NCBI RefSeq assembly: GCF_036556685.1
Contig: NZ_CP140614.1
Coordinates: forward strand, 1,488,001-1,552,000
Direction: 5' to 3'
Origin: Sulfurospirillum sp. 1612
Lineage (GTDB): Bacteria > Campylobacterota > Campylobacteria > Campylobacterales > Sulfurospirillaceae
Length of the DNA stretch: 64,000 nt
Shown here: positions 1 to 8,877 of the stretch, one piece after another
How positions within the stretch are numbered: position 1 is the stretch's first letter
Layout: each line of letters begins with the position of its first letter
Program-made: the position numbers and the translations under genes
The notes under the pieces: model-generated
What the model was told of the DNA's origin: nothing
The model's input: the letters and a program-made list of their open reading frames with translations, nothing else
Databases searched by the model: none

Positions 1-598
1 CGATTGATAAACCGGTTTGTTTCTGATCTCTTAGAAATATTGCCTTTTCAATTTTCCGCCCAAAAGAGGAGTGGGCCCATTGTTCACTTCCTATGCCCCC
101 AATAACTAGATAGTTTGTATCATTTTTCATAGATTTATGCATAATCCCGCCTAAGTCACAGATAATCTCTTCGCATTGTTTTCTAGCCCCAATAGTAAAA
201 ATTCCGGTAAAGACAAATGAATTATCAGGGATAATGATATCAGGTAGTGGATCATTAAGAGGCAATGTTGTGCTTCCTTGTATTGTATTTTGGTGTTTAT
301 TTTTATCTCCATTTAAATTTTTGATAATCTCAATAAGTTCTGCAGCTTCTTGATCATCAAGGATATCATCTTGAAGCATTTCCTTAAGTCTATTATAGAG
401 TACATTAAAAGGATAAATATTGACGTATTCTCTATGATCATCAATCCATTTTAATAAATATTTTGCTTCTAGTTCATTTATAATGCCATCAAAAGTAATG
501 CCTTTACAGATACCTAAAAGTTCATCTATATTTCTATCCGTCATAGCATCTATATTAAACTTTATGATAGGTTGCCCTTGGTCGTCAATATACTGCAC
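1..598 (-). CDS. BRCT-domain protein, C-terminally cut by window edge
   Basis: An open frame of about 199 codons starts at a GTG at 598 and runs off the left edge without a stop. A clear AAGGAG lies just upstream of the GTG, and the only nearby upstream ATG meets a stop after one codon, so GTG is the likely start. The first 120 residues are acidic and helical with no domain I recognise. From about residue 125 the sequence reads like a BRCT fold: a short FVFTGIF strand, then a Cys/Gly-rich LGG turn, then NYLVIGG and a Trp. This resembles the BRCT module of NAD-dependent DNA ligases and exonuclease-like proteins. BRCT domains bind DNA ends or phosphopeptides; the role here is unknown. It is probably cargo of the integrated element, since it lies inside the border marked by the recombinase and the tRNA fragment. 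Confidence 0.75.
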   Translation of the reverse strand, partial: MQYIDDQGQPIIKFNIDAMTDRNIDELLGICKGITFDGIINELEAKYLLKWIDDHREYVNIYPFNVLYNRLKEMLQDDILDDQEAAELIEIIKNLNGDKNKHQNTIQGSTTLPLNDPLPDIIIPDNSFVFTGIFTIGARKQCEEIICDLGGIMHKSMKNDTNYLVIGGIGSEQWAHSSFGRKIEKAIFLRDQKQTGLSI

Positions 599-693
599 TT
601 TATCTCCTTATATCATATTTTATATCACTCTATTGAAGATATTAGAGACATAATATCTTTAGAACCTTAACATAATTTTAAATACTATATAAT

Positions 694-1206
694 TTATTGT
701 TCTATTTTAAAATCTAAACTTTCTATAAAATCATTAATTTTTTTGCTTTTGCGCTCATAATATTTTTGATTAAAAAATTCTTTAATTGTGTCTCTTTTAG
801 GTTTTACATCTGTTTTTCTTATAAAATATTTATCTGGATCTTCCAAAAAATTATATAATAAATCATTTAAATCACTAGCATCCTTTGTCATAAGTCCATT
901 ATAGGTCAAAATTTCACTTAAATATTTAGCATGATTCACAGCTTTTTGTTTTAATTCTGGGATACCTCTCGTCCGATTCTCTTTAAAAAGATCATTCAGT
1001 CCATCCTTATAGTTTTTTTGTGATTTTCTATAAGAATTTATTAAGAGCAAAAAAGTAGTAATCGATAAATCTGGAAGTGGACAATTTTCAAAAATATCAA
1101 TATAATTTTCAATTAAAAAGATATCGTCTTTATCTATTTTGACACCATCTTCTTTAATCTTTTTTTCTGCTTTTAAAAGTAAGTTTTTTAGAGCAATATT
1201 ATCCAT
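694..1206 (-). CDS. hypothetical protein, integrated-element cargo
   Basis: A Lys/Asp/Asn-rich protein of about 170 residues, predicted mostly helical, with no signal peptide, membrane segment or motif I recognise. I place the start at the ATG at 1206. A TTG at 1221 would add five residues and overlap the recombinase stop more deeply; neither has a strong ribosome binding site. It lies directly downstream of the tyrosine recombinase on the same strand and slightly overlaps its 3' end, so the two are probably co-transcribed. This suggests a role in the mobile element, but no function can be assigned from sequence. Confidence 0.6.
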   Translation of the reverse strand: MDNIALKNLLLKAEKKIKEDGVKIDKDDIFLIENYIDIFENCPLPDLSITTFLLLINSYRKSQKNYKDGLNDLFKENRTRGIPELKQKAVNHAKYLSEILTYNGLMTKDASDLNDLLYNFLEDPDKYFIRKTDVKPKRDTIKEFFNQKYYERKSKKINDFIESLDFKIEQ

Positions 1207-2323
1207 TTTTGAACCTATCAAAGACCTTTTGTGCGATATTATGTCTTTGATTTGGTATCAGGTGTGAGTATCTCAAAGTCATATCTAGCTTTTTATGTCC
1301 CAATTGTTCTTTGATCTGCAAGATATCGGCTCCCTCAAGGGCCATCCATGATGCGTGCGTGTGCCTCAGATTATGTGTAGTAATCCTATATTTTCCATTG
1401 ATCGTTTTATTTTCTGGGATAAGTTCATCCACTATGGTTTGCCATTGCTTTGGCATCTCATGCATTACCGTTCCAAGTCTTGAAGGGATTACTAAGGTAT
1501 TTGTTTTGGGTAAACTCTGCAGCACTTTTTTTACTTCATCCACTATGGTGATGTACCTTGCATTTCCATTCTTAGAGCTTTTAAAATATATCAAGTTCGT
1601 TTCAAAGTTTATATCACTCCAGGTAAGTCCTGCTATTTCACTAAATCTAGCGCCAGTGAAAAGCAATAATACAGTTAAATTATACATGGTAGGACTTTTC
1701 TTGGCTTTGAGGGTATCAAGTAATTTAGACGCCTGATCATATGTCAAAAATCCTAATTTTGCATTGTCGACAACCGGCATCCTTACTCTTCCATTGGCAA
1801 TTGGATTTATATATGACTTCACATAATTATTTTTAATACAATAGTTGATCATATGTCTAGCTGCTCCCAGGATACCAACTACAGTTTTCGGCTTATACCC
1901 CTCTTTGAGTTTTAATTGCTTAATCTTTTCAAAATCTTCTGTAGTAATCGTGATAAGTTCTTTTTTGCCAAGAAAGGGTTTAATATGTTTGATATACACG
2001 GTGTAGTCGTTATGCTTCCATGTCTTTTTATTTGCTTTAGCCCATTCAATATAAATGTCAAAGGCATCATTTAGGGTAAATTTGCTTTTTTTTACCTGGT
2101 TAAAAGGAAGACTCTCCCCCATTCTAATTTTATAGACGACTTCATCCCTTTTTTGTTTGCAGTAGTTTTCTCGGATCCCCTCACTATATTTACCGAGTTT
2201 TATTTCCTTTCTTTTCCCTAACTCATTTTTGTATGCAATATAAAATGTTTTGTCAGTTTTTCCGTTAGTAAAACTCTCTCTCCAAAATACTCCATCATAC
2301 TTGGTTGCGTTTCTTTTTGGCAT
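1199..2323 (-). CDS. tyrosine recombinase / phage-type integrase
   Basis: A 374-residue integrase of the lambda-Int family, which carries out site-specific recombination between an element and a tRNA gene. The N-terminal 75 residues resemble an arm-type DNA-binding domain. Residues 80-175 look like the SAM-like core-binding domain. The catalytic domain shows the expected set: Arg226 (GARFSEI), Lys251, His317-Asn-Leu-Arg320, His343 and the nucleophile Tyr352. All are present, so the enzyme is probably active. A strong AGGAGG precedes the ATG. The gene lies about 200 bases from the tRNA-Met 3' fragment at 2521 and reads away from it, the usual arrangement at the border of an integrated island. 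Confidence 0.93.
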   Translation of the reverse strand: MPKRNATKYDGVFWRESFTNGKTDKTFYIAYKNELGKRKEIKLGKYSEGIRENYCKQKRDEVVYKIRMGESLPFNQVKKSKFTLNDAFDIYIEWAKANKKTWKHNDYTVYIKHIKPFLGKKELITITTEDFEKIKQLKLKEGYKPKTVVGILGAARHMINYCIKNNYVKSYINPIANGRVRMPVVDNAKLGFLTYDQASKLLDTLKAKKSPTMYNLTVLLLFTGARFSEIAGLTWSDINFETNLIYFKSSKNGNARYITIVDEVKKVLQSLPKTNTLVIPSRLGTVMHEMPKQWQTIVDELIPENKTINGKYRITTHNLRHTHASWMALEGADILQIKEQLGHKKLDMTLRYSHLIPNQRHNIAQKVFDRFKNG

Positions 2324-2520
2324 CGATTTAACCTCCTAAACTTCACAAAACTTGTTTAATTTTTTTAATGTTTTTCCACCCTATTTCCACCCTTAGAATA
2401 GAAAACTTGATTTTTTTTGATAAAACTTGGAATAATTATATCATCTTTTAACCCTTATTTCAAGGGGGTTTGATGCAACTTGATAGCTTTTTAAGAAATA
2501 TGGAAAGTATATATAAATTC

Positions 2521-2567
2521 GGCTCATAACCGGGCGGTCGAGTGTTCGAGTCACTCAGAACCCACCA
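2521..2567 (+). other. attachment-site remnant: 3' half of tRNA-Met (CAT)
   Basis: The segment has the anticodon loop with CAT (2525-2527), the 3' anticodon stem, a perfect T-arm (GAGTG, loop TTCGAGT, CACTC), a 3' acceptor strand and an encoded CCA ending at 2567. The 5' half (D-arm and 5' acceptor strand) is absent: the upstream bases are AT-rich and do not pair with the 3' acceptor strand. Such partial tRNA copies are the att site left at one end when an element integrates into a tRNA 3' end. The intact tRNA-Met should lie at the other end of the element, left of this window. Confidence 0.85.
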
Positions 2568-2638
2568 TCAATACTTCCTTATCTTACCCCTTTTATTTTC
2601 ACATTTTTTGTTTAAGAGTAACCTCTATGCTTGTATGC

Positions 2639-2644
2639 TATAAT
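2639..2644 (+). promoter_or_regulatory. trkA promoter -10 box
   Basis: TATAAT preceded by TGC, 52 bases before the trkA ATG, with no clear -35 box. This is typical of sigma-70 promoters in Campylobacterota. Confidence 0.55.
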
Positions 2645-2695
2645 ATCCCTTTTAATTACTATTTGAGTATAACTTACGGTTAGAGGAAAATGTGA

Positions 2696-4033
2696 ATGAA
2701 TGTAATAATTGCTGGAGCCGGAAAAGTCGGCTACCTCATAGCCAAACATCTCATGGCAAATAATGACGTTATGGTCATAGACAAAAATGAAGATGCCATC
2801 AGGCAAATACAAGAAAAACTAGATGTCTTAGCGATCTGCGGTGATACCGAAGATCATCACACATACGAATCGGTCAGTTCTGAAATCGATCTTTTTATTG
2901 CAGTAACAGACTCTGATGAAGTCAATATGATAGCCGCTCTCATGCTCGATAAAATTGCTACCGTGAAGAAAAAGATTATCCGATTAAAAAATAGTTTCTT
3001 TAATGATGAACTCATCAAAGTCAGATTGGGAATTAGTGATTGCGTTATCCCATCATTTGAAGCGGCACAACCTTTTAAATATTTGATTGATTTTCCACAC
3101 GCTCGCAATGTCAAATCATTTGAATATACAAAGGCCTTATTGATTTCTATCAAAATCCCTGAAGATTGCCAAACCATGATTATCAAATCGCTCACTCAAA
3201 ATATGAACCACAAACTGGTCGTAGCAGGGATTGAACGGGCAGGAGTTTTCTCCGTACCTGAAGATATCGATATTTTACAAGCCAACGATTTGGTCTATTT
3301 TTATGCTTATCCCTCTGCTATTAAAGAGTTAAAATTCGGTACTTTTAATGCAGAAAATAATGATGAAATCAAAAATTGTCTCATATTTGGTGCTGATAAT
3401 TTAGGTATTGAAATTGCCAAAGTACTGTTGAAAAAAGATTTAAATATACAACTACTCGACAAAGACCTCAAAAAATGCGAACGCGCCAATCTCATTCTCA
3501 AAGATAAAGTCACCGTCATCAAAAGCACCTACGGATTGGATCACTCTATTGGAAATGATGGGGTGATGCCAGATCTGTTTATCGTCGCATCGCCAAATGA
3601 TGAATATAATATCGCTAAGTGTATGGAAGCGAAAGACAACAACGTCAAAAAAGTCGTCGCCATTAATAATGATATGGCCTATTCAAAACTCATGCGAAAC
3701 CTCAATCTTGAAGTAGTTCGAGGGGAAAAAATCAATGCCTATTACTCTATTTTGGAGAAGATTGAATCTTCAAATATTGTTATAAAAAGACAGTATTGTG
3801 GTGGTGAGGGCGTGCTGATGTTTCGCAAAATCTTTCATGCCTCAAATCTCGTAGGCAACTATCTACCCCTACCTCAAAAACTCCAAAATAAGGGGATCTT
3901 TTATGTACAACGAGAGCAACAATTGTTTCCATATAGTACGATTGATGTTTTCAAAAAAAATGATGTCATTATCACCTTTAGCAAAAGCGAAGACGCAGAA
4001 GTATTATCAAAATGGTTACACTCTAATTTATGA
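2696..4033 (+). CDS. trkA: Trk potassium uptake protein TrkA
   Basis: A 445-residue cytoplasmic regulatory subunit of the Trk K+ channel/transporter, close to the family length of about 458. It contains two tandem RCK units. The first opens with the dinucleotide-binding GAGKVG at residues 7-12. The second Rossmann unit starts near residue 227 (FGADNLG). Each is followed by a TrkA-C-like segment. The family gates TrkH in response to NAD(H) and ATP. The start ATG is preceded by AGAGGA. The stop overlaps the trkH ATG by four bases, which implies translational coupling and fixed stoichiometry. Confidence 0.95.
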   Translation: MNVIIAGAGKVGYLIAKHLMANNDVMVIDKNEDAIRQIQEKLDVLAICGDTEDHHTYESVSSEIDLFIAVTDSDEVNMIAALMLDKIATVKKKIIRLKNSFFNDELIKVRLGISDCVIPSFEAAQPFKYLIDFPHARNVKSFEYTKALLISIKIPEDCQTMIIKSLTQNMNHKLVVAGIERAGVFSVPEDIDILQANDLVYFYAYPSAIKELKFGTFNAENNDEIKNCLIFGADNLGIEIAKVLLKKDLNIQLLDKDLKKCERANLILKDKVTVIKSTYGLDHSIGNDGVMPDLFIVASPNDEYNIAKCMEAKDNNVKKVVAINNDMAYSKLMRNLNLEVVRGEKINAYYSILEKIESSNIVIKRQYCGGEGVLMFRKIFHASNLVGNYLPLPQKLQNKGIFYVQREQQLFPYSTIDVFKKNDVIITFSKSEDAEVLSKWLHSNL

Positions 4034-5478
4034 TTAGTCTCAAAAGTATTTCCAAATTCGTCTCAGCTGTCGGAATTATCATTTTTTTAGCCTTTTTGAT
4101 ACCTGTTTTTATCGGAATTTATTATCATGAGGATATCCAATCACATCTTTTTGCCATCTTGGCACTACTTTTTGCTAACGCACTTGTTTTTTGGTCACTT
4201 CGAGATTATAAATTTTCTCTGAGTATCAAAGAGAGTATCATCGCGGTCAATCTCATCTGGATCCTTCTAGGTATCGGAGGAGCCCTTCCTTTAATACTTC
4301 GTACGGGAATCGATTTTTCTAGTGGTTTTTTTGAGGCTATTAGTGGCTTTACTACCACGGGTGCTACGATCTATGGTCACATAGAATCGCTACCAAAGAG
4401 TATTTTATTTCATAGAAGTTTGATGCATTGGATTGGAGGGATGGGAATTATCGTCTTGGGTGTCGGACTCTTTCCACTCATCAATCCAAGTGGTTCGCTG
4501 AGTCTCTTCCGCGCAGAATCTACGGGTATTTCTATCGATAAAGTCACGCCTAAAATCAAAAATACCGCCAATAAATTGTGGGGGGTTTATTTTCTTATCA
4601 CCATTACCAATATTTTGTGTCTAAAATTTTTCGGCATGAATTGGTTTGATGCAATTAATCATGCCTTTTCTACAGTCTCAACTGGAGGATTCTCAACCAA
4701 AGATGATTCTTTTGCCTATTTCTCGAATGACGATGGTATCATCTGGACCACCATATTTTTTATGATTATATCGGGTATCAACTTTCTGGCACATATCAAA
4801 TTTTTAAGTGGCGATTATAAAAGTTACCGTTCTGAAGAGGTCAAATGGTATTTGATTATTCTCTTCATACTCTCACTCGCCCTCACCTTTTCACATTACA
4901 ATAGTAACTCTATGGCGCTGTATGATGTTTTTAAACACTCTGCTTTTACCATCACCTCTATCATGACCAGTACGGGTTTTGTATCTGTGGATTATTCGAC
5001 ATGGAGCCATTTTTCGATTGCTTTGGTCTTAATTGCTATGATAACCGGTGCAAATGCAGGGTCCACAGCAGGTGGTGCCAAAATTATCCGTTATATCATC
5101 TACTTTAAAAATATCTCCATCGAGATTAGACGCTCCCTTAAACCTGAATCAATCGCTTCAATATTTATTGATGATAAACCAATCAAAAACTCTGTCATTA
5201 GTGCAATTTTTGGGTTTTTCTCACTCTTTATCTTAACAATTTTTTCGGTCATGTTGTATCTGTATGCACGAGGATATGATGAGATGACCTCTATCAGTAC
5301 CGCGATGACTATTGTGGGAAATACGGGACCGGGATTTTCTCTCACAGGGCCTGTGAATAATTATGCTTTTTTCTCATGGTATGATAAGATTATCCTCTCT
5401 TTTGCTATGATTATTGGTAGGTTAGAATGTTATACTGTCTTCATATTACTGAGCAAATCATTTTGGAAAAGATTTTAG
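4030..5478 (+). CDS. trkH: Trk potassium uptake channel TrkH
   Basis: A 482-residue inner-membrane K+-translocating subunit, full length for TrkH. About ten hydrophobic segments and four pore-loop motifs are visible: TTTGA near residue 110, STGGF near 216, TSTGF near 317 and NTGPGF near 434. The Gly in each repeat lines the selectivity filter. The ATG overlaps the end of trkA, so the two form one operon. It stops one base before the TTG of the next gene, so the DUF234 gene is probably co-expressed. Confidence 0.96.
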   Translation: MISLKSISKFVSAVGIIIFLAFLIPVFIGIYYHEDIQSHLFAILALLFANALVFWSLRDYKFSLSIKESIIAVNLIWILLGIGGALPLILRTGIDFSSGFFEAISGFTTTGATIYGHIESLPKSILFHRSLMHWIGGMGIIVLGVGLFPLINPSGSLSLFRAESTGISIDKVTPKIKNTANKLWGVYFLITITNILCLKFFGMNWFDAINHAFSTVSTGGFSTKDDSFAYFSNDDGIIWTTIFFMIISGINFLAHIKFLSGDYKSYRSEEVKWYLIILFILSLALTFSHYNSNSMALYDVFKHSAFTITSIMTSTGFVSVDYSTWSHFSIALVLIAMITGANAGSTAGGAKIIRYIIYFKNISIEIRRSLKPESIASIFIDDKPIKNSVISAIFGFFSLFILTIFSVMLYLYARGYDEMTSISTAMTIVGNTGPGFSLTGPVNNYAFFSWYDKIILSFAMIIGRLECYTVFILLSKSFWKRF

Positions 5479-5479
5479 G

Positions 5480-6364
5480 TTGCGGCGCAAATTCAAGAAT
5501 TTTTATAAAAAATTTCCTTATCTTGATATTGATGAATGTATCACTTTTTATGCAATTTTTGAGGGATATCCACATTTGAACTCTTTAAATTTATCAAAAG
5601 GATTGCCGACACTGGTACAAGAGCATATCCTCGATCAAAAAGAAGCATTACAGCCCTATTTCCACTACACTGAAGATCATGATAAACAACGGTTACTTGA
5701 GAAGATTTTGATTCGTATCGCTAGAGGTGATCGCAAAAGCTATACCGTTTACAATAAAGAAAAACTCTCCCAAACCAAAGGGCGCATCCTCTATAAATAC
5801 CTCTTTGAAAACCATATCATTAAAAAAGAAAAGAGTAGAGAACTTCCCATCAAAACTTCAAAAAAGCAGTTGATAAAAAAAGATTTAAGACACTATCAGA
5901 TCCAAGATAAAATTCAATTTTCCAATAACTTTACCAGATTTTGGTTTACGTTTATTGCGAAAAATTTTGATAAAGAACAGATTAGCTACGACCAAGATAT
6001 TGAACCTTTTTTAGATAAGTATATTAGTTTGGAGTTTGAAAATCTTTCCAATACCCTCCTATGCCATATCTACAAAAAAGATGGTATCCTCTCTTCTGGG
6101 AGTTATTGGGATAAAAATCTTGAGATTGACCTCTTTATAAAAACACAAAAAGAGAATATTGCCGGTGAAGTCAAATGGAAAAACAGCAAAGTTTGCAAAA
6201 ATATCTTAAACGCATTGATACATAAATGTAAAAAATCTAATTTAGATGTCAATAAATTTGCACTCTTTTCAAAAAGTGGCTATTCAAAAGAGTTAGAAAC
6301 AAAAAAATATGCTAATATAGAGTTATATTATTTAGATGATTTCAAAAGGCTTTTGGATGATTGA
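5480..6364 (+). CDS. stand-alone DUF234-like protein (PD-(D/E)XK fold)
   Basis: A 294-residue soluble protein, probably starting at TTG 5480 one base after trkH. The N-terminal 150 residues are helical and winged-helix-like. The C-terminal half matches the DUF234 module normally found at the end of archaeal and bacterial DEXX-box ATPases: an NFTRFWF strand near residue 155, FENLS near 198, then EIDLF and GEVKWKN near 225-240. The Asp, Glu and Lys of the last two form a PD-(D/E)XK-like nuclease core. No P-loop is present, so the ATPase part of the usual architecture is missing. Function is unknown. It is translationally linked to trkH upstream and to the FlgS-like kinase downstream. Confidence 0.7.
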   Translation: MRRKFKNFYKKFPYLDIDECITFYAIFEGYPHLNSLNLSKGLPTLVQEHILDQKEALQPYFHYTEDHDKQRLLEKILIRIARGDRKSYTVYNKEKLSQTKGRILYKYLFENHIIKKEKSRELPIKTSKKQLIKKDLRHYQIQDKIQFSNNFTRFWFTFIAKNFDKEQISYDQDIEPFLDKYISLEFENLSNTLLCHIYKKDGILSSGSYWDKNLEIDLFIKTQKENIAGEVKWKNSKVCKNILNALIHKCKKSNLDVNKFALFSKSGYSKELETKKYANIELYYLDDFKRLLDD

Positions 6365-7385
6365 TGAAAATTTGTTGAATTCGCTGAACACAAAAGAAAA
6401 AGAACTTTTCAAAAAAGGGTTAAACGACCTAATAGAACAGACATATGTGATTGAAAATGAGTATAAAAAACTCAATGAGTCTTATGCTTCACTCCAAAAT
6501 TTCATTAAACAAATTATTGAAGTACAACCTAATGCGTTGTGGGTTTTAGATGAAAATGGTGAGATTTTTTTGCAAAATAGTGACGCAAAAAAACTAGAAC
6601 CTCTTCTTAGAAAAATTTTAGAACATAAAAACAAAAAAGAATTTAGCTATAAAGACGCCTACTATATTGTCAAAACGGTCACACAAACAGAGAAAACCAT
6701 CATCAGTGCCACAGATATTACAGAAGAAAAGAGACAAGAGCGTCTGATTTCCATGGGACAAGTGGCCGCACACCTCTCTCATGAAATTCGCAATCCAATC
6801 GGCTCTATTTCACTTTTGGCCTCGACCTTATTTAAGAAAGTAGACACTAAAACAAAACCATTGGTTTTAGAGATGCGAAAATCCATCTGGCGTGTCGAGC
6901 GCATCATCAAAGCCACCTTGCTCTTTACAAAGGGACTCAATGTCGATGCCCACTCTTTTTCGCTTTTAGCTCTCAAAGATGATTTAGAAGAATCTCTGGC
7001 TTATTATACCTATTCCAAAGATATCACATTTGATTTCCAACTCCCCGACACGCATATGATTGGGGATTTTGAGCTCTTATGTTTGGTCTTTCAAAATTTC
7101 ATCTTTAATGCGATTGATGCGATTGAAGAGGGAGAGAATGAAGAAGGCATGATTAGAATATCCTATCAAAAAGAGGCCGATTATACGATTTTTCATATTC
7201 AAGATAATGGCAAAGAAATTAAAAACAAAAACATTCTTTTTGAACCTTTTAAAACGACAAAAACCAAAGGAAATGGTCTAGGATTAGCACTATCATGGCA
7301 AATCATCAAAGCACACGGTGGGGATATTGCGCTAAAAGATAACCCAAAATCATTTGAAATCAAAATAGGAAACACCCTTGTTTAA
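6357..7385 (+). CDS. flgS: sensor histidine kinase, FlgS-like (flagellar sigma-54 pathway)
   Basis: A cytoplasmic NtrB-type kinase of about 342 residues. I prefer the ATG at 6357, which overlaps the preceding stop by eight bases; an in-frame ATG at 6336 would add seven residues. Order: a coiled coil, a PAS-like segment (about 55-120), a dimerisation helix with phospho-acceptor His in HLSHEIRNP (His142 from the 6357 start), an N box (FNAIDAI), a DNG box and a GNGLGL lid. There are no membrane segments. The sequence around the His closely matches what I recall of Campylobacter/Helicobacter FlgS, which phosphorylates FlgR to turn on sigma-54 flagellar genes. No flgR is nearby; in these bacteria it usually lies elsewhere. 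Confidence 0.8.
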   Translation: MIDENLLNSLNTKEKELFKKGLNDLIEQTYVIENEYKKLNESYASLQNFIKQIIEVQPNALWVLDENGEIFLQNSDAKKLEPLLRKILEHKNKKEFSYKDAYYIVKTVTQTEKTIISATDITEEKRQERLISMGQVAAHLSHEIRNPIGSISLLASTLFKKVDTKTKPLVLEMRKSIWRVERIIKATLLFTKGLNVDAHSFSLLALKDDLEESLAYYTYSKDITFDFQLPDTHMIGDFELLCLVFQNFIFNAIDAIEEGENEEGMIRISYQKEADYTIFHIQDNGKEIKNKNILFEPFKTTKTKGNGLGLALSWQIIKAHGGDIALKDNPKSFEIKIGNTLV

Positions 7386-8874
7386 AGAAAGTATCAAAAT
7401 ATTTTTAGGAGATCTTTCAAACTCAATCAGAGATTTACTGCCCATCATCGTCGTCATATCATTTTTTCAAATTGTCATTATCTCAGAGATGCCAAAACAT
7501 CTCTCTTCAATCCTCTTAGGACTTTGTATTATCGCTTTTGGATTGGCTGTTTTTATTAGAGGCTTAGAGATTGGGATTTTCCCCGTTGGTGAGAATCTTG
7601 CCAATGATTTTGCCAAAAAAGGTTCATTGATATGGCTTTTGGTTTTTGCCTTTTTTATAGGATTTTCCACGACTATCGCAGAACCGGCACTGATTGCTAT
7701 TGCAGACAAGGCCACTATCATCAGCCAAGGAAGGATTGATGCCTTTTCATTGAGACTGACCGTTGCTATCGCGGTAGGAATGGCTATTTCAATCGGTGTG
7801 CTGAGAATATTACTAGGCCATCCTGTGCAATATTATATCATTGCCGGTTACATAATTGTCGTGGTTATCACCTTTTTTGCTCCAGCACAAATCATCGGTT
7901 TGGCTTACGATAGTGGTGGAGTCACTACATCCACAGTCACGGTCCCTCTCGTCGCAGCGTTAGGAATCGGTTTGGCATCTAGCATCAAAGGGAGAAACCC
8001 TGCGATTGATGGCTTCGGTTTAATCGCCTTTGCCTCATTGACCCCCATGATATTTGTACAATTATATGGTATCATCGTGTATGATTTTTTTGATCCACCA
8101 CCGACATCAACATTGGTCATCAAAACCGTGACGAGTGTAGCAAAAGGAGCAGAATTTGACATTATTACATTGATGTTGGATTTTTTAAATGTCGCAAAAG
8201 ATATACTGCCTATCTTATTGGTCATAGTTTTTTTTCAATACCTCATCATTAAAAAGCCAATTTTACATATTCCAAAAGTTGCGACAGGTGTTTTTATGGT
8301 CGTTGTGGGGTTGTATGCTTTTATCGTCGGATTGGAATTGGGCTTATTCCCAATAGGTGGAGAATTGGCCGCTTCTTTGACACGGATGCAAAATGTTTGG
8401 TATATTTATCTTTTTGGTTTTGCCATAGGATTTTCTACTACAATGGCAGAACCTGCATTGATTGCTATTGCATTTAAAGCCAATGAAATCAGCCAAGGAA
8501 ACATCAATCAAATGGTACTCAGAATCTCCGTAGCCATAGGTGTAGCTGTCGGTATTGCACTAGGAGCATATCGTATTGTGCAAGGCGATCCCATTTATTA
8601 TTACATCATTACAGGTTATATCTTTGTCATCATTTTGACCTATTTTGCACCCAAATATATCATACCAATAGCTTATGATAGTGGCGGCGTCACCACCTCT
8701 ACTGTCACCGTACCGCTCGTAGCTGCTTTAGGATTAGGTTTAGCACACAACATACCTGGCAGAAGTGTGTTGATAGATGGATTTGGATTAATCGCATTTG
8801 CATCTTTGTTTCCTATGATCACCGTCATGGGATATGGCATACTTGTTACAGAAATTTCAAAGAGGAGAAATTAA
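7378..8874 (+). CDS. DUF1538 membrane protein with internal duplication (putative transporter)
   Basis: A 498-residue polytopic membrane protein starting at TTG 7378, overlapping the kinase stop. It is an internal duplication. Each half (about 1-245 and 265-498) has the order LPI..V.FFQ, then GFSTT.AEPALIAIA, then YDSGGVTTSTVTVPLVAALG, then a DGFGLIAFAS segment. These motifs are nearly identical between halves, which points to an inverted- or parallel-repeat transporter or channel with paired re-entrant or substrate sites. The family (DUF1538) has no established substrate as far as I know. The next gene encodes a PII-like protein and the next a CBS protein, as often seen for this family, suggesting nucleotide-controlled transport. 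Confidence 0.85.
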   Translation: MFKESIKIFLGDLSNSIRDLLPIIVVISFFQIVIISEMPKHLSSILLGLCIIAFGLAVFIRGLEIGIFPVGENLANDFAKKGSLIWLLVFAFFIGFSTTIAEPALIAIADKATIISQGRIDAFSLRLTVAIAVGMAISIGVLRILLGHPVQYYIIAGYIIVVVITFFAPAQIIGLAYDSGGVTTSTVTVPLVAALGIGLASSIKGRNPAIDGFGLIAFASLTPMIFVQLYGIIVYDFFDPPPTSTLVIKTVTSVAKGAEFDIITLMLDFLNVAKDILPILLVIVFFQYLIIKKPILHIPKVATGVFMVVVGLYAFIVGLELGLFPIGGELAASLTRMQNVWYIYLFGFAIGFSTTMAEPALIAIAFKANEISQGNINQMVLRISVAIGVAVGIALGAYRIVQGDPIYYYIITGYIFVIILTYFAPKYIIPIAYDSGGVTTSTVTVPLVAALGLGLAHNIPGRSVLIDGFGLIAFASLFPMITVMGYGILVTEISKRRN

Positions 8875-8877
8875 AAT

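Larger units (their letters stand above)
2324..2695. other. intergenic border between island and trkA
   Basis: This 372-base stretch has no convincing gene. It holds the integrase promoter side, the partial tRNA-Met sequence at 2521-2567, and the trkA promoter (TATAAT at 2639). The AT-rich part left of 2520 does not continue the tRNA and belongs to the element. Confidence 0.7.

Noticed and set aside
1311-1736. A 141-codon plus-strand frame inside the recombinase
   Set aside because: It is the antisense of a well-supported catalytic domain and has no ribosome site or conserved motif.
2490-2567. A complete tRNA-Met gene
   Set aside because: Only the anticodon loop, T-arm and CCA are present. 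The upstream bases are AT-rich and give no D-arm or 5' acceptor strand.
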